Part shown: piece after piece, positions 33,452 through 43,238 of the stretch
How positions within the stretch are numbered: the stretch's first letter is position 1
How the letters are laid out: each line of letters begins with the position of its first letter
Assembly (NCBI GenBank): GCA_014642895.1
Contig: BMJD01000002.1
Location: 62,001-126,000 of the forward strand
Reading direction: 5' to 3'
Length of the DNA stretch: 64,000 nt
Source: Lentibacillus populi
GTDB taxonomy: Bacteria > Bacillota > Bacilli > Bacillales > Amphibacillaceae
Notes under the pieces: model-generated
The model's input: only the letters and a program-made list of their open reading frames with translations
Databases searched by the model: none
What the model was told of the DNA's origin: nothing
Made by a program: the position numbers and the translations under genes

Positions 33452-35485
33452 GTGAAAGCACGTGATTTATCGGTTTTATTAGGTGTTATTTTAATCATTG
33501 TAATGTTAGTTGTGCCGCTTCCAGGATGGCTCTTAAGTGTTCTTATTTTATGTAATATATCGCTCGCACTTATTGTTATTTTAGTATCAATGAACACACA
33601 GGATACGTTGCAATTTTCCGTTTTTCCTACATTGATCTTACTATTAACCTTATTTCGACTAGGGCTTAATGTCTCAACAACGAGATCCATTTTGTCGGAA
33701 GGGGATGCCGGTGGAGTGGTAGATACGTTCGGATCCTTTGTAATCGGTGATAATCCGCTTGTTGGATTTGTCGTGTTTATTATCTTGGTAATCATCAACT
33801 TTTTGGTTATTACCAAAGGATCTGAGCGTGTATCGGAAGTGGCAGCACGATTTTCACTGGACGCTATGCCTGGGAAGCAAATGAGCATTGATGCTGATTT
33901 AAATGCCGGTTTAATATCGGAGCAGCAGGCAAAGGAACGACGTGAAAAGGTGGAAGCCGAAGCAGACTTTCATGGCTCGATGGATGGTGCCAGCAAATTT
34001 GTTAAAGGGGATGCGATTGCTGGGATTATCATTGTCTTAATTAATATCATTTTTGGGCTAATAATTGGCATCGTACAGATGGACATGTCATTTCAGGAAG
34101 CGATCAATACGTTTATGCGACTGACAGTAGGAGATGGGTTAGTTAGTCAAATTCCGGCATTATTGATTTCAACGGCAACAGGGATTGTCGTAACCAGAGC
34201 CAGCAGTGATGGAAATTTAGGTACTGAAGTAACGGGACAGCTGCTCCGGTATCCAAAATTGTTATTTATTGCTGCCGGAACTATTTTTTTGCTTGGACTT
34301 ACACCGATTAACTTTTTCTTAACAACATTACTTGCTGCACTACTAGCGCTGAGTGGTTATTTGCTATTAAAACAGCAAAGCGTTTCCGAGGTACCGGACA
34401 CGGAAGAAGAGGAGCAGCAGGAGTCTTCGGCGATGAAGGCACCAGAAAATGTTGTCAGCCTGCTTAGCATGGATCCGATTGAATTTGAATTCGGCTATGC
34501 ACTGATCCCATTAGTTGATGCCAATCAAGGCGGTGATCTGCTGGACAGGGTTATAATGATACGGCGACAACTGGCAATCGAGCTAGGGATTGTTATTCCT
34601 GTTGTAAGAATCCGTGATAATATTCAGCTTAATCCCAATGAATACCGTTTAAAAATAAAAGGGAATGAAGTTGCTTCCGGTGAACTGCTTCTGGATCATT
34701 ATTTGGCAATGACACCGGATCCTGATGAAGATTTACTAGAGGGGATCGAAACAAAAGAACCGGCTTTTGGCTTACCCGCCAAATGGATAAGCGAGGAAAA
34801 TAAAGATGAGGCTGAATTGTCCGGCTATACAGTAGTCGACACGCCATCGGTTGTCTCTACGCACATCACAGAGGTACTAAAGCGGCAGGCCCATACATTG
34901 ATAGGCCGGCAGGAAACAAAACAACTTGTCGATCATTTAAAGGAAAGCTATCCGATCCTGGTCGAAGAAGTTACACCAGAGCCACTTGCTATTGGCGATA
35001 TCCAAAAAGTTTTAGCCAAATTATTAAAAGAAAATATTTCTATCCGTAATTTGCCAGTTATTTTTGAGACACTTGCCGACTTTTCCCGGATGACAAATGA
35101 TACGGAGCTGTTAACGGAATATGTAAGACAGGCATTGTCCGCGCAAATTACCAAACAATACGCTAGCAATGATAAAGAGTTAAAAGTTATTACCATTTCC
35201 GGCAAAGTAGAAAAACGAGTAGCGGAAAATATTCAACAGACAGAACATGGAAATTATTTATCATTGGATCCGGAATCCCAGCAGGAAATCGTTACAACCC
35301 TGCATGATGAGGTAGAAAAACTTGCATTACAGGAGGAGACAGCGATTGTCCTATGTTCACCGGCAATTCGTATGTACGTGAAACAATTGATCGACCGTTT
35401 TTTACCACAGGTTATTGTCCTGTCATATAACGAACTTGAACCAGATGTACAGGTTCAAAGTGTTGGGGTGGTGAATGTTGCGTGA
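33452..35485 (+). CDS. flhA: Flagellar export protein FlhA
   Basis: A 677-residue export-gate component. The N-terminal half has about eight membrane segments and the conserved FPTLILLLTLFRLGLNVSTT and FVKGDAIAGIIIVLINIIFG blocks. The soluble C-terminal ring domain, including LLDRVIMIRRQLAIELGIVI and FETLADFSRMTNDTELLTEY, binds chaperone-substrate complexes. GTG 33452 is chosen after GGGGTGAG; the open frame reaches 33443. It overlaps flhF by 4 bases. Confidence 0.97.
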   Translation: MKARDLSVLLGVILIIVMLVVPLPGWLLSVLILCNISLALIVILVSMNTQDTLQFSVFPTLILLLTLFRLGLNVSTTRSILSEGDAGGVVDTFGSFVIGDNPLVGFVVFIILVIINFLVITKGSERVSEVAARFSLDAMPGKQMSIDADLNAGLISEQQAKERREKVEAEADFHGSMDGASKFVKGDAIAGIIIVLINIIFGLIIGIVQMDMSFQEAINTFMRLTVGDGLVSQIPALLISTATGIVVTRASSDGNLGTEVTGQLLRYPKLLFIAAGTIFLLGLTPINFFLTTLLAALLALSGYLLLKQQSVSEVPDTEEEEQQESSAMKAPENVVSLLSMDPIEFEFGYALIPLVDANQGGDLLDRVIMIRRQLAIELGIVIPVVRIRDNIQLNPNEYRLKIKGNEVASGELLLDHYLAMTPDPDEDLLEGIETKEPAFGLPAKWISEENKDEAELSGYTVVDTPSVVSTHITEVLKRQAHTLIGRQETKQLVDHLKESYPILVEEVTPEPLAIGDIQKVLAKLLKENISIRNLPVIFETLADFSRMTNDTELLTEYVRQALSAQITKQYASNDKELKVITISGKVEKRVAENIQQTEHGNYLSLDPESQQEIVTTLHDEVEKLALQEETAIVLCSPAIRMYVKQLIDRFLPQVIVLSYNELEPDVQVQSVGVVNVA

Positions 35486-36597
35486 AAGTAAAAAAATATA
35501 TAGCACCAACAATGCCGGAAGCAATGCAGCAAATTCGTAAGGAGCTTGGGACAGATGCAGTCATTCTTCATTCGAAGGAAGTACAAGCTGGCGGTATGCT
35601 CGGTTTGTTTAAAAAACGGAAAATAGAAGTCATTGCGGCACTGGATCCACAACCGCAAAAGCCAAAAAGGGAACCTGTTCCCGAACCAGTTGTCAGCCAA
35701 AATGCTGAAGCGAAAAACGATCAAACAGATCCTGTAATTAAGGAAATTAAACAGTTAAAGAAAATGATGGAATGGCAACGAGCTGGAACTAAAATGGAAT
35801 TCCCGTTCGAGTATCAAGCTGTTTACCAGCATTTGCAAGATCAGGAGGTTTCCGAGAGTCTGGCTGCAACATTAGTTAGTGAAATTATTGAAAACCATCG
35901 GCGTGATGGGTTTACTCCAGAACAAGCGCAAATTTTTCAAGATACGAAAGAGGAGATTCAAAAGCGGATCGGGGATTTACCATTTCACGGTATTACATAT
36001 GAGAAAAAAATTATTCAGGTTGTCGGTCCAACCGGTGTTGGGAAAACGACAACACTCGCGAAGCTTGCTGCAGTTTGCACGCTACATGATAACAAAAAGG
36101 TTGCCTTTATTACCGCCGACACGTACCGAATAGCCGCAATTGAACAATTGAAAACATATGCGCGGATATTAGATGTGCCAATCGAAGTAGCTTACAATAG
36201 GAACGATTACCAAGCGGCCATCGCAAAATTTCAGGAGTATGACTTGATTTTTGTGGATACAGCAGGTCGAAATTTCCGTGATAAACACTATGTCGAAGAA
36301 TTAAATAAGACTATTAATTTTGATGAACAGGTGGAAACCTATCTTGTTTTATCGCTGACGGCAAAGTCAAACGATATTCTGGCAATATATGAACAATTTC
36401 AGCACATACCGATTAATTCGCTAATTTTTACAAAAATTGACGAAACAAGGGAGTACGGCAGCATACTTAATGTTCTATTACGTTATGGAATTGGAATTGC
36501 CTATTTGACAAACGGGCAGGATGTTCCAGACGATTTACTAGCCCCGTCAGCAGAGGTTATCAGTAATTTACTAGTGGGTGATTATGATGCCAGATGA
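35482..36597 (+). CDS. flhF: SRP-type GTPase FlhF
   Basis: A 371-residue GTPase that sets flagellar placement. The basic N domain (VKKYIAPTMPEAMQQIRKEL) precedes a variable linker, then the NG domain with G1 [15 protein letters not shown] from residue 182, ADTYRIAAIEQLKTYA, and DTAGRN, TKIDET. It overlaps flhA by 4 bases and flhG by 14. FlhF and FlhG act together; FlhG stimulates the FlhF GTPase. Confidence 0.97.
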   Translation: MKVKKYIAPTMPEAMQQIRKELGTDAVILHSKEVQAGGMLGLFKKRKIEVIAALDPQPQKPKREPVPEPVVSQNAEAKNDQTDPVIKEIKQLKKMMEWQRAGTKMEFPFEYQAVYQHLQDQEVSESLAATLVSEIIENHRRDGFTPEQAQIFQDTKEEIQKRIGDLPFHGITYEKKIIQVVGPTGVGKTTTLAKLAAVCTLHDNKKVAFITADTYRIAAIEQLKTYARILDVPIEVAYNRNDYQAAIAKFQEYDLIFVDTAGRNFRDKHYVEELNKTINFDEQVETYLVLSLTAKSNDILAIYEQFQHIPINSLIFTKIDETREYGSILNVLLRYGIGIAYLTNGQDVPDDLLAPSAEVISNLLVGDYDAR

Positions 36598-37462
36598 TCA
36601 GGCGGCGAAATTAAGGCAAAAGTTAGCTGTGAAAAATAATCAGACCCATGCAAAAACAATAGCCATTGTCAGTGGAAAGGGTGGTGTCGGCAAATCCAAT
36701 TTCGCTCTGAACTTTGCATTAGAGCTTTTAGATAAACGCAAAAAAGTTCTTTTGTTTGATTTAGACGTTGGTATGGGAAATATTGATATTTTACTAGGTA
36801 TGCAAACAAATAAAACGATCGTTGACATGCTGGCCGATCAGTTGGCATTTAGGGATTGTTTGGAAATAGGACCGAACAATTTGGATTATATTGCTGCCGG
36901 TTCGGGGTTGTCCGAATTTTTTACAATGGACAAGATGAAAATGAATTATTTCCTTGAACAGTACAATGATCTGATTCCAAAGTATGATTATATAATTTTT
37001 GATATGGGTGCAGGCACAACAAGTGACAGTTTGGCGTTTGTCATGGCAGCCGATGAGTGTATTGTCGTTACAACACCAGAACCAACATCCATCACAGACG
37101 CATACGGAATGACTAAACATATTGTAAACAAACAGCGAAATATGCCGATATATGTAGTAATGAACCGATCTCGTACAGCAAAATTCGGGACAAAAGTACT
37201 AAATCAATTCCAACGGGTTGTTTTCCGATTTTTACAGGTGAATGTTTTCCCAATGGGGGTTTTGCCGGATGATAAAACAGTCCAAACGGCGGTGACCAGG
37301 CAAATTCCTTATCTATTATTGAACAGCAAAGCACCCGTTTCAAGAGCACTTAAACAAATCGTGACCAGTTATCTGGCAAACGAAATCAGCCTTAATCAAC
37401 AGGAATCCCTTTCATTCGTACAAAAAGTAAAACGGTTCATGACAGAGAGGAACAAGCAATGA
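36584..37462 (+). CDS. flhG: MinD-like ATPase FlhG (YlxH)
   Basis: A 292-residue ParA/MinD-type ATPase controlling flagellar number and position. The deviant Walker A SGKGGVGKSNFALNFA is near residue 28-43, then FDLDVGMGNIDILLG and YDYIIFDMGAGTTSDSL. The N-terminal DQAAKLRQKL is the FlhF-activating type of motif. The start is ATG 36584 or 36587 after GTGGGTG; the open frame begins at GTG 36578. It overlaps cheB by 4 bases. Confidence 0.95.
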   Translation: MMPDDQAAKLRQKLAVKNNQTHAKTIAIVSGKGGVGKSNFALNFALELLDKRKKVLLFDLDVGMGNIDILLGMQTNKTIVDMLADQLAFRDCLEIGPNNLDYIAAGSGLSEFFTMDKMKMNYFLEQYNDLIPKYDYIIFDMGAGTTSDSLAFVMAADECIVVTTPEPTSITDAYGMTKHIVNKQRNMPIYVVMNRSRTAKFGTKVLNQFQRVVFRFLQVNVFPMGVLPDDKTVQTAVTRQIPYLLLNSKAPVSRALKQIVTSYLANEISLNQQESLSFVQKVKRFMTERNKQ

Positions 37463-38523
37463 AGCCGATCCGTGTTTTAGTTATTGATGATTCAGCTTTT
37501 ATGCGGAGAATGATTTCCGATATCATTGGAAGTGATGACCGTCTGGAACTTGTCGGAACCGCACGAAATGGAAATGATGGAATAAAAAAGATAAAGCACT
37601 TATCACCTGATGTTGTGACATTGGACGTGGAAATGCCGATAATGGATGGAATAACGACATTGCAGAAAATAATGGAGGAACGGCCACTTCCGGTGGTGAT
37701 GGTTTCCAGTGTGACGGCAGCTGGAACCGATAAAACGATTCAAGCTATCTCTAATGGTGCGGTCGATTTCATTACGAAACCATCTGGCGCTATCTCGTTG
37801 GATATTACCAGGATCAAACGGGAAATTATTAGAAAGGTTGTTACAGCTGCACATGCTGTATTACCGAAAAGGGAATCAAAAACACAACATCCAATTAGAG
37901 CACAGCAGATCGAAAAACCTTTACGGCCACATGCAAAGACAGTTGTAGCAATTGGATCGTCAACTGGAGGGCCGAAAGCACTGCAGCAAATTTTAACCGA
38001 ATTACCGGCCGATTTTCCGGCACCGATTTTAATTGTGCAGCATATGCCAGCCGGATTTACAAAATCACTTGCAACGCGGTTGAATGCGCTGGCTGGAATT
38101 CATGTAAGGGAAGCGGTTCATGGGGAAATAATCCAACCGGAAACAGCATATATTGCTCCCGGCAATTTTCATATGAAAATACGAAAGGCAGGTACCGCCT
38201 TAGCTATTGAATTAACACAGGAAAATGAACTATTTGGGCACAGGCCTGCTGTTGATGTGTTATTTGAATCATTGGCACTACAGGATAACGTGAATAAAAT
38301 CGCTGTTGTATTAACTGGCATGGGGCACGATGGGTCACAAGGAATTATCCAATTAAAACAACGAGACAAAAATACAATTGTCATCGCTGAAGCCGAAGAA
38401 TCATCGATCGTGTACGGCATGCCAAAATCAGCTGTAAAAACAAATTGTGTGAACTATATCAGGCATTTACATAAAATTGGTGACACGATTGCACAGTTTG
38501 CTGAAAGCTTAAGGGGGAAGTAG
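37459..38523 (+). CDS. cheB: Chemotaxis protein-glutamate methylesterase CheB
   Basis: A 354-residue two-domain enzyme that demethylates and deamidates receptors. The receiver domain has DDSAFMRR and Asp56 in VVTLDVEMPIMDG; the C-terminal methylesterase has the serine motif IGSSTGGPKAL, the His region ILIVQHMPAGFTKS, and the Asp region VLTGMGHDGSQG. Full length and intact. It overlaps flhG by 4 bases and is 1 base from cheA. Confidence 0.98.
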   Translation: MKPIRVLVIDDSAFMRRMISDIIGSDDRLELVGTARNGNDGIKKIKHLSPDVVTLDVEMPIMDGITTLQKIMEERPLPVVMVSSVTAAGTDKTIQAISNGAVDFITKPSGAISLDITRIKREIIRKVVTAAHAVLPKRESKTQHPIRAQQIEKPLRPHAKTVVAIGSSTGGPKALQQILTELPADFPAPILIVQHMPAGFTKSLATRLNALAGIHVREAVHGEIIQPETAYIAPGNFHMKIRKAGTALAIELTQENELFGHRPAVDVLFESLALQDNVNKIAVVLTGMGHDGSQGIIQLKQRDKNTIVIAEAEESSIVYGMPKSAVKTNCVNYIRHLHKIGDTIAQFAESLRGK

Positions 38524-38524
38524 C

Positions 38525-40534
38525 ATGGATACGACAGAGTATTTGGATGTATTTCTTGATGAAAGCAGAGAACATCTGGAGTCTTTATATAAACAGTTAT
38601 TGGCACTGGAGAAAAATCCAGCTGAAAAAACAATTATCGATGAGATTTTTCGAGCTGCACATACCCTAAAAGGCATGTCTGCTACGATGGGATACAATGA
38701 TTTGGCAACATTGACACATAAATTGGAAAATGTGTTTGATGGGATCCGCTACGACAAGATAAAGGTAAAAACGGAAATGATGGATGTTTTATTTGATGCG
38801 GTCGATCATTTAACTGCAATGGTAGAAGATATTGCAGCAGGAGGTAATGGAAACCGGGACGTTCATCAGGTTACAGCACATTTGGACGCCATTGAGAACA
38901 AAGAGACAACTGATGACAAAAAAACTGGCGAGCCGGCCAACGCATTGGAAACCATTACGTCTTTAAATGAATTTGAGTTGTCTATCCTGAATGAATCGGC
39001 AGAACGCGGATTTGGAAATTTTGAAATTACGGTAGAGCTCAGGGCGGATTGCCTGTTAAAAGGCGCCAGGGTATTTATGGTATTTGAAGTATTGGAGAAA
39101 CTTGGAGAAGTAATTAAATCAGAACCATCCGTTAATGATCTGGAAGATGAGAATTTCGAAAGTTCCTTTACCGTATTGTTCGTTTCCCGCTGCAACCAAA
39201 GGGAGATTGCGGAGAAAATCAATAAAGTATCCGAGATTAAACAGGTTACGATTAATCCTTTTTCCATTTCCGGGTATAAACAGGAGCAGGCAAAGCAGCA
39301 ACAGACTGCTGAAAAACCTGTACAGCAAACGAAGGAAACAAAGACCGAAGAAATAACCTTAAAACAACAAGGGAAAAGCACCTATAACAAAACGATCCGG
39401 GTCAATATCGACCGGCTGGATGTTTTAATGAATCTATTTGAGGAGCTGGTGATTGACCGGGGGCGTTTAGAACAGATCTCCATGGACTTAAATCATAGCG
39501 ATCTGCAAGAAACAGTAGAGCGGATGACAAGAGTTTCCGGCGATTTGCAATCTATTATTCTAACGATAAGGATGGTACCGGTTGATCAGGTATTTAACCG
39601 ATTTCCCCGCATGATCCGGCAATTGGCACGTGATTTAAACAAAAATGTTGAGATAGAAATCATTGGTGCAGAGACAGAGCTTGACCGGACGGTGATTGAT
39701 GAAATTGGTGATCCCCTGGTTCATTTGATCCGCAACGCGATGGATCACGGAATTGAAACACCTGAGATACGCAGACAGAAAGGAAAGCCGGAACAAGGAA
39801 CGATTAAACTGGAAGCTTATCATAGCGGCAACCATGTTTTTATCGAAATTTCCGATGATGGCGCTGGAATCAATAAAGACAAAGTTCTGAAAAAAGCCAT
39901 TGCGAATGCAGTGATCAGTCAGAATCAGGCCAAATCATTAACCGATAACCAAATCTACGAACTGATCATGGCAAGCGGATTTTCAACTGCAGATACCATT
40001 TCCGATATATCGGGGCGTGGTGTCGGATTAGATGTTGTAAAAAATACAATTGAATCATTAGGTGGGAATATTTCCATTGCTGCAGAGGTGGGCAAAGGTT
40101 CTACCTTTTCCATCCAGTTACCATTAACCCTGTCGATTATTTCCGTTCTGTTAATCGAATTGCAAACGGAGAAATATGCGATTCCTTTATCATCCGTCAT
40201 TGAAACTGCGATTATTCATAAAGATGATATCATGCATGCACATCGTAAAAAGGTGATCGATTTCCGTGGGAAGGTTATTCCGTTAGTATTTTTAAAGGAC
40301 ATCTTTGCCGTTCAAGGGAAGGACCCGGAACAGCAAGAGTATGAATCGATTGTCATTGCCAGAAAAGGGGATAAACTGGCAGGACTTGTTGTTGATTCGT
40401 TTATCGGCCAGCAGGAAATTGTCTTAAAATCGCTTGGTAACTACTTAACCGATGTCTTTGCAATTTCCGGTGCAACCATTCTTGGTGATGGACAAGTAGC
40501 ATTGATTATTGATTGTAATGCATTAATTAAATAG
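38525..40534 (+). CDS. cheA: Chemotaxis histidine kinase CheA
   Basis: A 669-residue kinase. P1 Hpt domain with His46 in IFRAAHTLKGMSAT; P2 CheY/CheB docking region (about residues 150-255); dimerisation P3; ATP-binding P4 with N box DPLVHLIRNAMDHGIE and G boxes DDGAGIN and GRGVGLDVVK; P5 CheW-like regulatory domain at the C terminus. A charged linker (about 255-285) joins P2 and P3. It phosphorylates CheY and CheB. The start follows GGGGGAAGT in the cheB end. Confidence 0.98.
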   Translation: MDTTEYLDVFLDESREHLESLYKQLLALEKNPAEKTIIDEIFRAAHTLKGMSATMGYNDLATLTHKLENVFDGIRYDKIKVKTEMMDVLFDAVDHLTAMVEDIAAGGNGNRDVHQVTAHLDAIENKETTDDKKTGEPANALETITSLNEFELSILNESAERGFGNFEITVELRADCLLKGARVFMVFEVLEKLGEVIKSEPSVNDLEDENFESSFTVLFVSRCNQREIAEKINKVSEIKQVTINPFSISGYKQEQAKQQQTAEKPVQQTKETKTEEITLKQQGKSTYNKTIRVNIDRLDVLMNLFEELVIDRGRLEQISMDLNHSDLQETVERMTRVSGDLQSIILTIRMVPVDQVFNRFPRMIRQLARDLNKNVEIEIIGAETELDRTVIDEIGDPLVHLIRNAMDHGIETPEIRRQKGKPEQGTIKLEAYHSGNHVFIEISDDGAGINKDKVLKKAIANAVISQNQAKSLTDNQIYELIMASGFSTADTISDISGRGVGLDVVKNTIESLGGNISIAAEVGKGSTFSIQLPLTLSIISVLLIELQTEKYAIPLSSVIETAIIHKDDIMHAHRKKVIDFRGKVIPLVFLKDIFAVQGKDPEQQEYESIVIARKGDKLAGLVVDSFIGQQEIVLKSLGNYLTDVFAISGATILGDGQVALIIDCNALIK

Positions 40535-40572
40535 TAGTGGATGTTCAAAAATAACATTACAGGAGGATTATC

Positions 40573-41043
40573 ATGGAAAATGAGGCTGTACTGGATAAAA
40601 AGGTAATCGTATTTCAATTAAAGAATGAGGAGTATGCTGTTTCTGTAGAACAGGTTGGTTCAATTGAGCGGATTGAGCCAATTACTCGAGTGCCGCAAAC
40701 GGCTGATTTTGTTAAAGGTGTAATTAATATGCGCGGTGTAGTGACACCAATCATCGACCTAAGAAAACGGTTTGGCATTGAGGAAGCAGAATATAGTGAG
40801 GCGACAAGAATCATTATCGTTTATATGGATGATATCGAAGTCGGCTTAATTGTTGATGCTGCAAACGATGTGATCGATATCCCGGAAAGTTCGATTGAAC
40901 CGGCACCGGAAGTGGTTGGAACGGTTGATGTAGATTATCTTGAAGGGGTTGCGAAGTTGAAAAATCGGCTATTAATCCTTTTGAATCTGCAGAAGGTTCT
41001 CTCAAAAAATGAAATAAAACAATTGAAATCGGTGGAAGGATAA
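40573..41043 (+). CDS. cheW: Chemotaxis coupling protein CheW
   Basis: A 156-residue coupling protein linking receptors to CheA. It has the CheW SH3-like pattern VFQLKNEEYAVSVEQVGSIE and FVKGVINMRGVVTPIIDLRK, with an intact VGLIVDAANDVIDIPESSIE region. Strong ribosome binding site ACAGGAGG. The short gap after cheA contains TGTTCAAAAA at 40543-40552, which resembles half of the repeat end seen elsewhere, but nothing more. Confidence 0.97.
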   Translation: MENEAVLDKKVIVFQLKNEEYAVSVEQVGSIERIEPITRVPQTADFVKGVINMRGVVTPIIDLRKRFGIEEAEYSEATRIIIVYMDDIEVGLIVDAANDVIDIPESSIEPAPEVVGTVDVDYLEGVAKLKNRLLILLNLQKVLSKNEIKQLKSVEG

Positions 41044-41049
41044 AAAACG

Positions 41050-41688
41050 ATGGATTTTACCGATCAGTTTTCACACATACAATTGGATGTGCTTCGTGAA
41101 ATCGGCAATATTGGTGCAGGAAATGCTGCTACGTCCATGGCAAAATTAATTAATAAGAAAATCGATATGCAAGTTCCCTCTGTCAAAATAGTAGCTTTTG
41201 ATGAAGTAATGGAGCTAATCGGCGGTCCCGAGGAATTAATTGCTGCTGTCTTTATTCGCATCCAGGGACAAGCACCTGGAACCGTTTATTTCATTTTAAC
41301 AAAAAAGGAAGCGGAATATTTGGTGCGAGAGATAACGTCAGATAAGGAATTTTCCCTTGTCGGAGATAAAGGACCAAGTGAACTAGCTATCTCGGCACTG
41401 CAAGAGGTCGGAAATATTTTGGCAGGCTCCTATCTTTCGGCCTTAGCTGACTTTACGAATATTAATATGCAGCCTTCTGTACCATCCTTAAGTATAGATA
41501 TGGCAGGAGCGATTTTGGCAGTTGGCTTAGTTGAGTTATCACAGGTATCTGATTACGCAATTATTATCGATACAAAAATAAATGAACAATCAAGCGTAGC
41601 TGGTATTCACGGTCATTTCCTGTTATTGCCTGATCCGGCTTCATTTAAGAAACTATTTACCAGTTTAGGGATTACTGATCATGCATGA
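41050..41688 (+). CDS. cheC: CheY-P phosphatase CheC
   Basis: A 212-residue phosphatase that adapts the chemotaxis signal. Two pseudo-symmetric motifs are seen: [20 protein letters not shown] near residues 12-31 and [20 protein letters not shown] near 113-132, each with the E-x-x-N catalytic pair. CheC binds CheD. Adjacent cheD overlaps by 8 bases, matching their protein partnership. Confidence 0.97.
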   Translation: MDFTDQFSHIQLDVLREIGNIGAGNAATSMAKLINKKIDMQVPSVKIVAFDEVMELIGGPEELIAAVFIRIQGQAPGTVYFILTKKEAEYLVREITSDKEFSLVGDKGPSELAISALQEVGNILAGSYLSALADFTNINMQPSVPSLSIDMAGAILAVGLVELSQVSDYAIIIDTKINEQSSVAGIHGHFLLLPDPASFKKLFTSLGITDHA

Positions 41689-42178
41689 GACTGGGATCGT
41701 CGTCAAAGTTGGCATAGCGGATCTGAATATTGTATTCCCGCCAAACACAATACGTACCTCCGGGCTTGGCTCATGTGTTGGTGTGGTACTTTACGATCCA
41801 CCGAAGCAGGTTGCGGGTCTTGCGCATATCATGCTCCCTGATTCAACGATGAACAAGCAAAAAACAGTAAATAACTATAAATACGCCGACACGGCAATCG
41901 ATATTTTAATCGAAAGATTGTGTGCAAGCGGTGCGAGAAAGCATGTTTTAAAGGCAAAGCTGGCTGGTGGTGCGCAAATGTTTCAGTTTTCATCAGCAAG
42001 CGAAATAATGCGGATCGGGCCAAGAAATGTTGAAGCTGTTAAAGGGAAGCTGCGTGATCATCAGATTCCAATCGTTGCATCTGATGTTGGTGGAAACTGT
42101 GGCAGAACCATTGAATTTAATCCAGAAACAGGGAAATTGAAGATACGTACAATAAATCAGGGAGAAGCATGTATTTGA
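41681..42178 (+). CDS. cheD: Chemotaxis receptor glutamine deamidase CheD
   Basis: A 165-residue enzyme that deamidates receptor glutamines and modulates CheC. The catalytic region is [20 protein letters not shown] with active-site Cys and the following His in LAHIMLPDS. The C-terminal part [20 protein letters not shown] is conserved. It is directly followed by a MITE-like element that separates it from sigD. Confidence 0.97.
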   Translation: MHETGIVVKVGIADLNIVFPPNTIRTSGLGSCVGVVLYDPPKQVAGLAHIMLPDSTMNKQKTVNNYKYADTAIDILIERLCASGARKHVLKAKLAGGAQMFQFSSASEIMRIGPRNVEAVKGKLRDHQIPIVASDVGGNCGRTIEFNPETGKLKIRTINQGEACI

Positions 42179-42183
42179 AGAAG

Positions 42184-42358
42184 ATGTTGAAAAAGTCACC
42201 AAATAATGAGCGGCGAACGTAGGAGTCAGCAGGGGGGCTCTGCTAAAATCACCCACGGCAATCACCAACGCAGAAGTTAGCATTTCCCGTGCAAGCCCGA
42301 TGCTCGGGAGCTACGCCGTCCCGACCTTCTAGACCCGATTTGTCGACTTTTTGAACAA
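42184..42358. mobile_element. MITE-like element between cheD and sigD
   Basis: A 175-base non-coding element with 21-base terminal inverted repeats, 17 of 21 identical: left 42184-42204 (core GTTGAAAAAGTCACCAAAT), right 42338-42358 (core ATTTGTCGACTTTTTGAAC). Inside are smaller palindromes: CGGCG...GTAG (about 42212) against CTACGCCG (42311-42318), and CAGCAG...CTGCT (about 42228-42244). It codes for nothing. It starts 5 bases after the cheD stop. I see no clear target-site duplication. Relatives of its ends occur at 5552-5616 and 17506-17542. Confidence 0.65.
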
Positions 42359-42394
42359 GCACTTAAAGCAATCATGGGAGGGGCGAGCGTAAAA

Positions 42395-43174
42395 ATGACA
42401 ACGAAAACATCTCCTCTGGAACAACGACTCTGGGAAAGTTGGCTACACGATAAGGATCAAGAGGCAGCAAATGAATTGATTGAGAACTATATGTATTTGG
42501 TAATGTTTCATGTGGAAAGAATTTCTAGTCATTTGCCGAATAATGTCAGTAAGGATGACATAAAAAGTTTTGGTCTAATTGGGTTGTTTGATGCGTTAAA
42601 TAAATTTGATTCCAAACGAGATCTTAAATTTGACACCTATGCATCGTTTCGTATCCGCGGTGCCATAATTGATGGTTTAAGAAGAGAGGATTGGCTTCCC
42701 CGTTCCATCCGGGAAAAGACGAAAAAAATAGAAAAAGCTTCCCAGGAACTGGAGCAGCAGCTTCAGCGTTCTCCTAATTCGGAGGAAATCGCTGTAAAGG
42801 TGGGGATGAACCGGGAAGAAGTGGAAACTTTAGTGCGCGACACACTTTTTGCTAATGTCTTGTCCATTGAAGACAAACCAAAAGACATGACAAATGATCA
42901 TAAGGAGGGGATTGGGTATATCATACCAGATGAGGCATCGATTTTACCGGATGAACAGATGATCAAATCAGAACTTCATTTGGAGCTTGCAAAAGGAATA
43001 AAACAGCTGAATGATAACGAACAAATGGTGATTAGTTTATTTTACCACCAGGAGTTGACATTGACCGAAATTGGCCAGGTTTTAGGGTTAACAACGTCGA
43101 GAATTTCTCAAATCCATCGCAAAGCAATCTTTAAGCTGCGAAATACGTTACAAAAGATTCACGCTTTAGCATAG
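42395..43174 (+). CDS. sigD: RNA polymerase sigma factor SigD (FliA)
   Basis: A 259-residue sigma factor for flagellin, autolysin and chemoreceptor genes. Region 2 has LNKFDSKRDLKFDTYASFRI and RGAIIDGLRREDWLPRSIRE; region 3 follows; region 4 has the HTH LTLTEIGQVLGLTTSRISQI. ATG 42395 is preceded by GGGAGGGG, 11 bases away; the in-frame ATG 42374 lies before that site. In B. subtilis the late position of sigD in the operon limits SigD level; here a MITE-like element sits directly upstream, between cheD and sigD. Confidence 0.97.
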   Translation: MTTKTSPLEQRLWESWLHDKDQEAANELIENYMYLVMFHVERISSHLPNNVSKDDIKSFGLIGLFDALNKFDSKRDLKFDTYASFRIRGAIIDGLRREDWLPRSIREKTKKIEKASQELEQQLQRSPNSEEIAVKVGMNREEVETLVRDTLFANVLSIEDKPKDMTNDHKEGIGYIIPDEASILPDEQMIKSELHLELAKGIKQLNDNEQMVISLFYHQELTLTEIGQVLGLTTSRISQIHRKAIFKLRNTLQKIHALA

Positions 43175-43238
43175 GCTGACAAGTTTGATTTGAATGTTGA
43201 ACAATCTTTTACAACGTTAAGTAAAAGGGGATATTAAA

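Noticed and set aside
40541-40556. TGTTCAAAAA upstream of cheW as another MITE-like copy
   Set aside because: Only a 10-base match to one end with no partner end nearby; expected by chance in AT-rich DNA.
42374-42394. Upstream ATG as the sigD start
   Set aside because: It lies before the ribosome binding site GGGAGGGG and would add seven residues without similarity.
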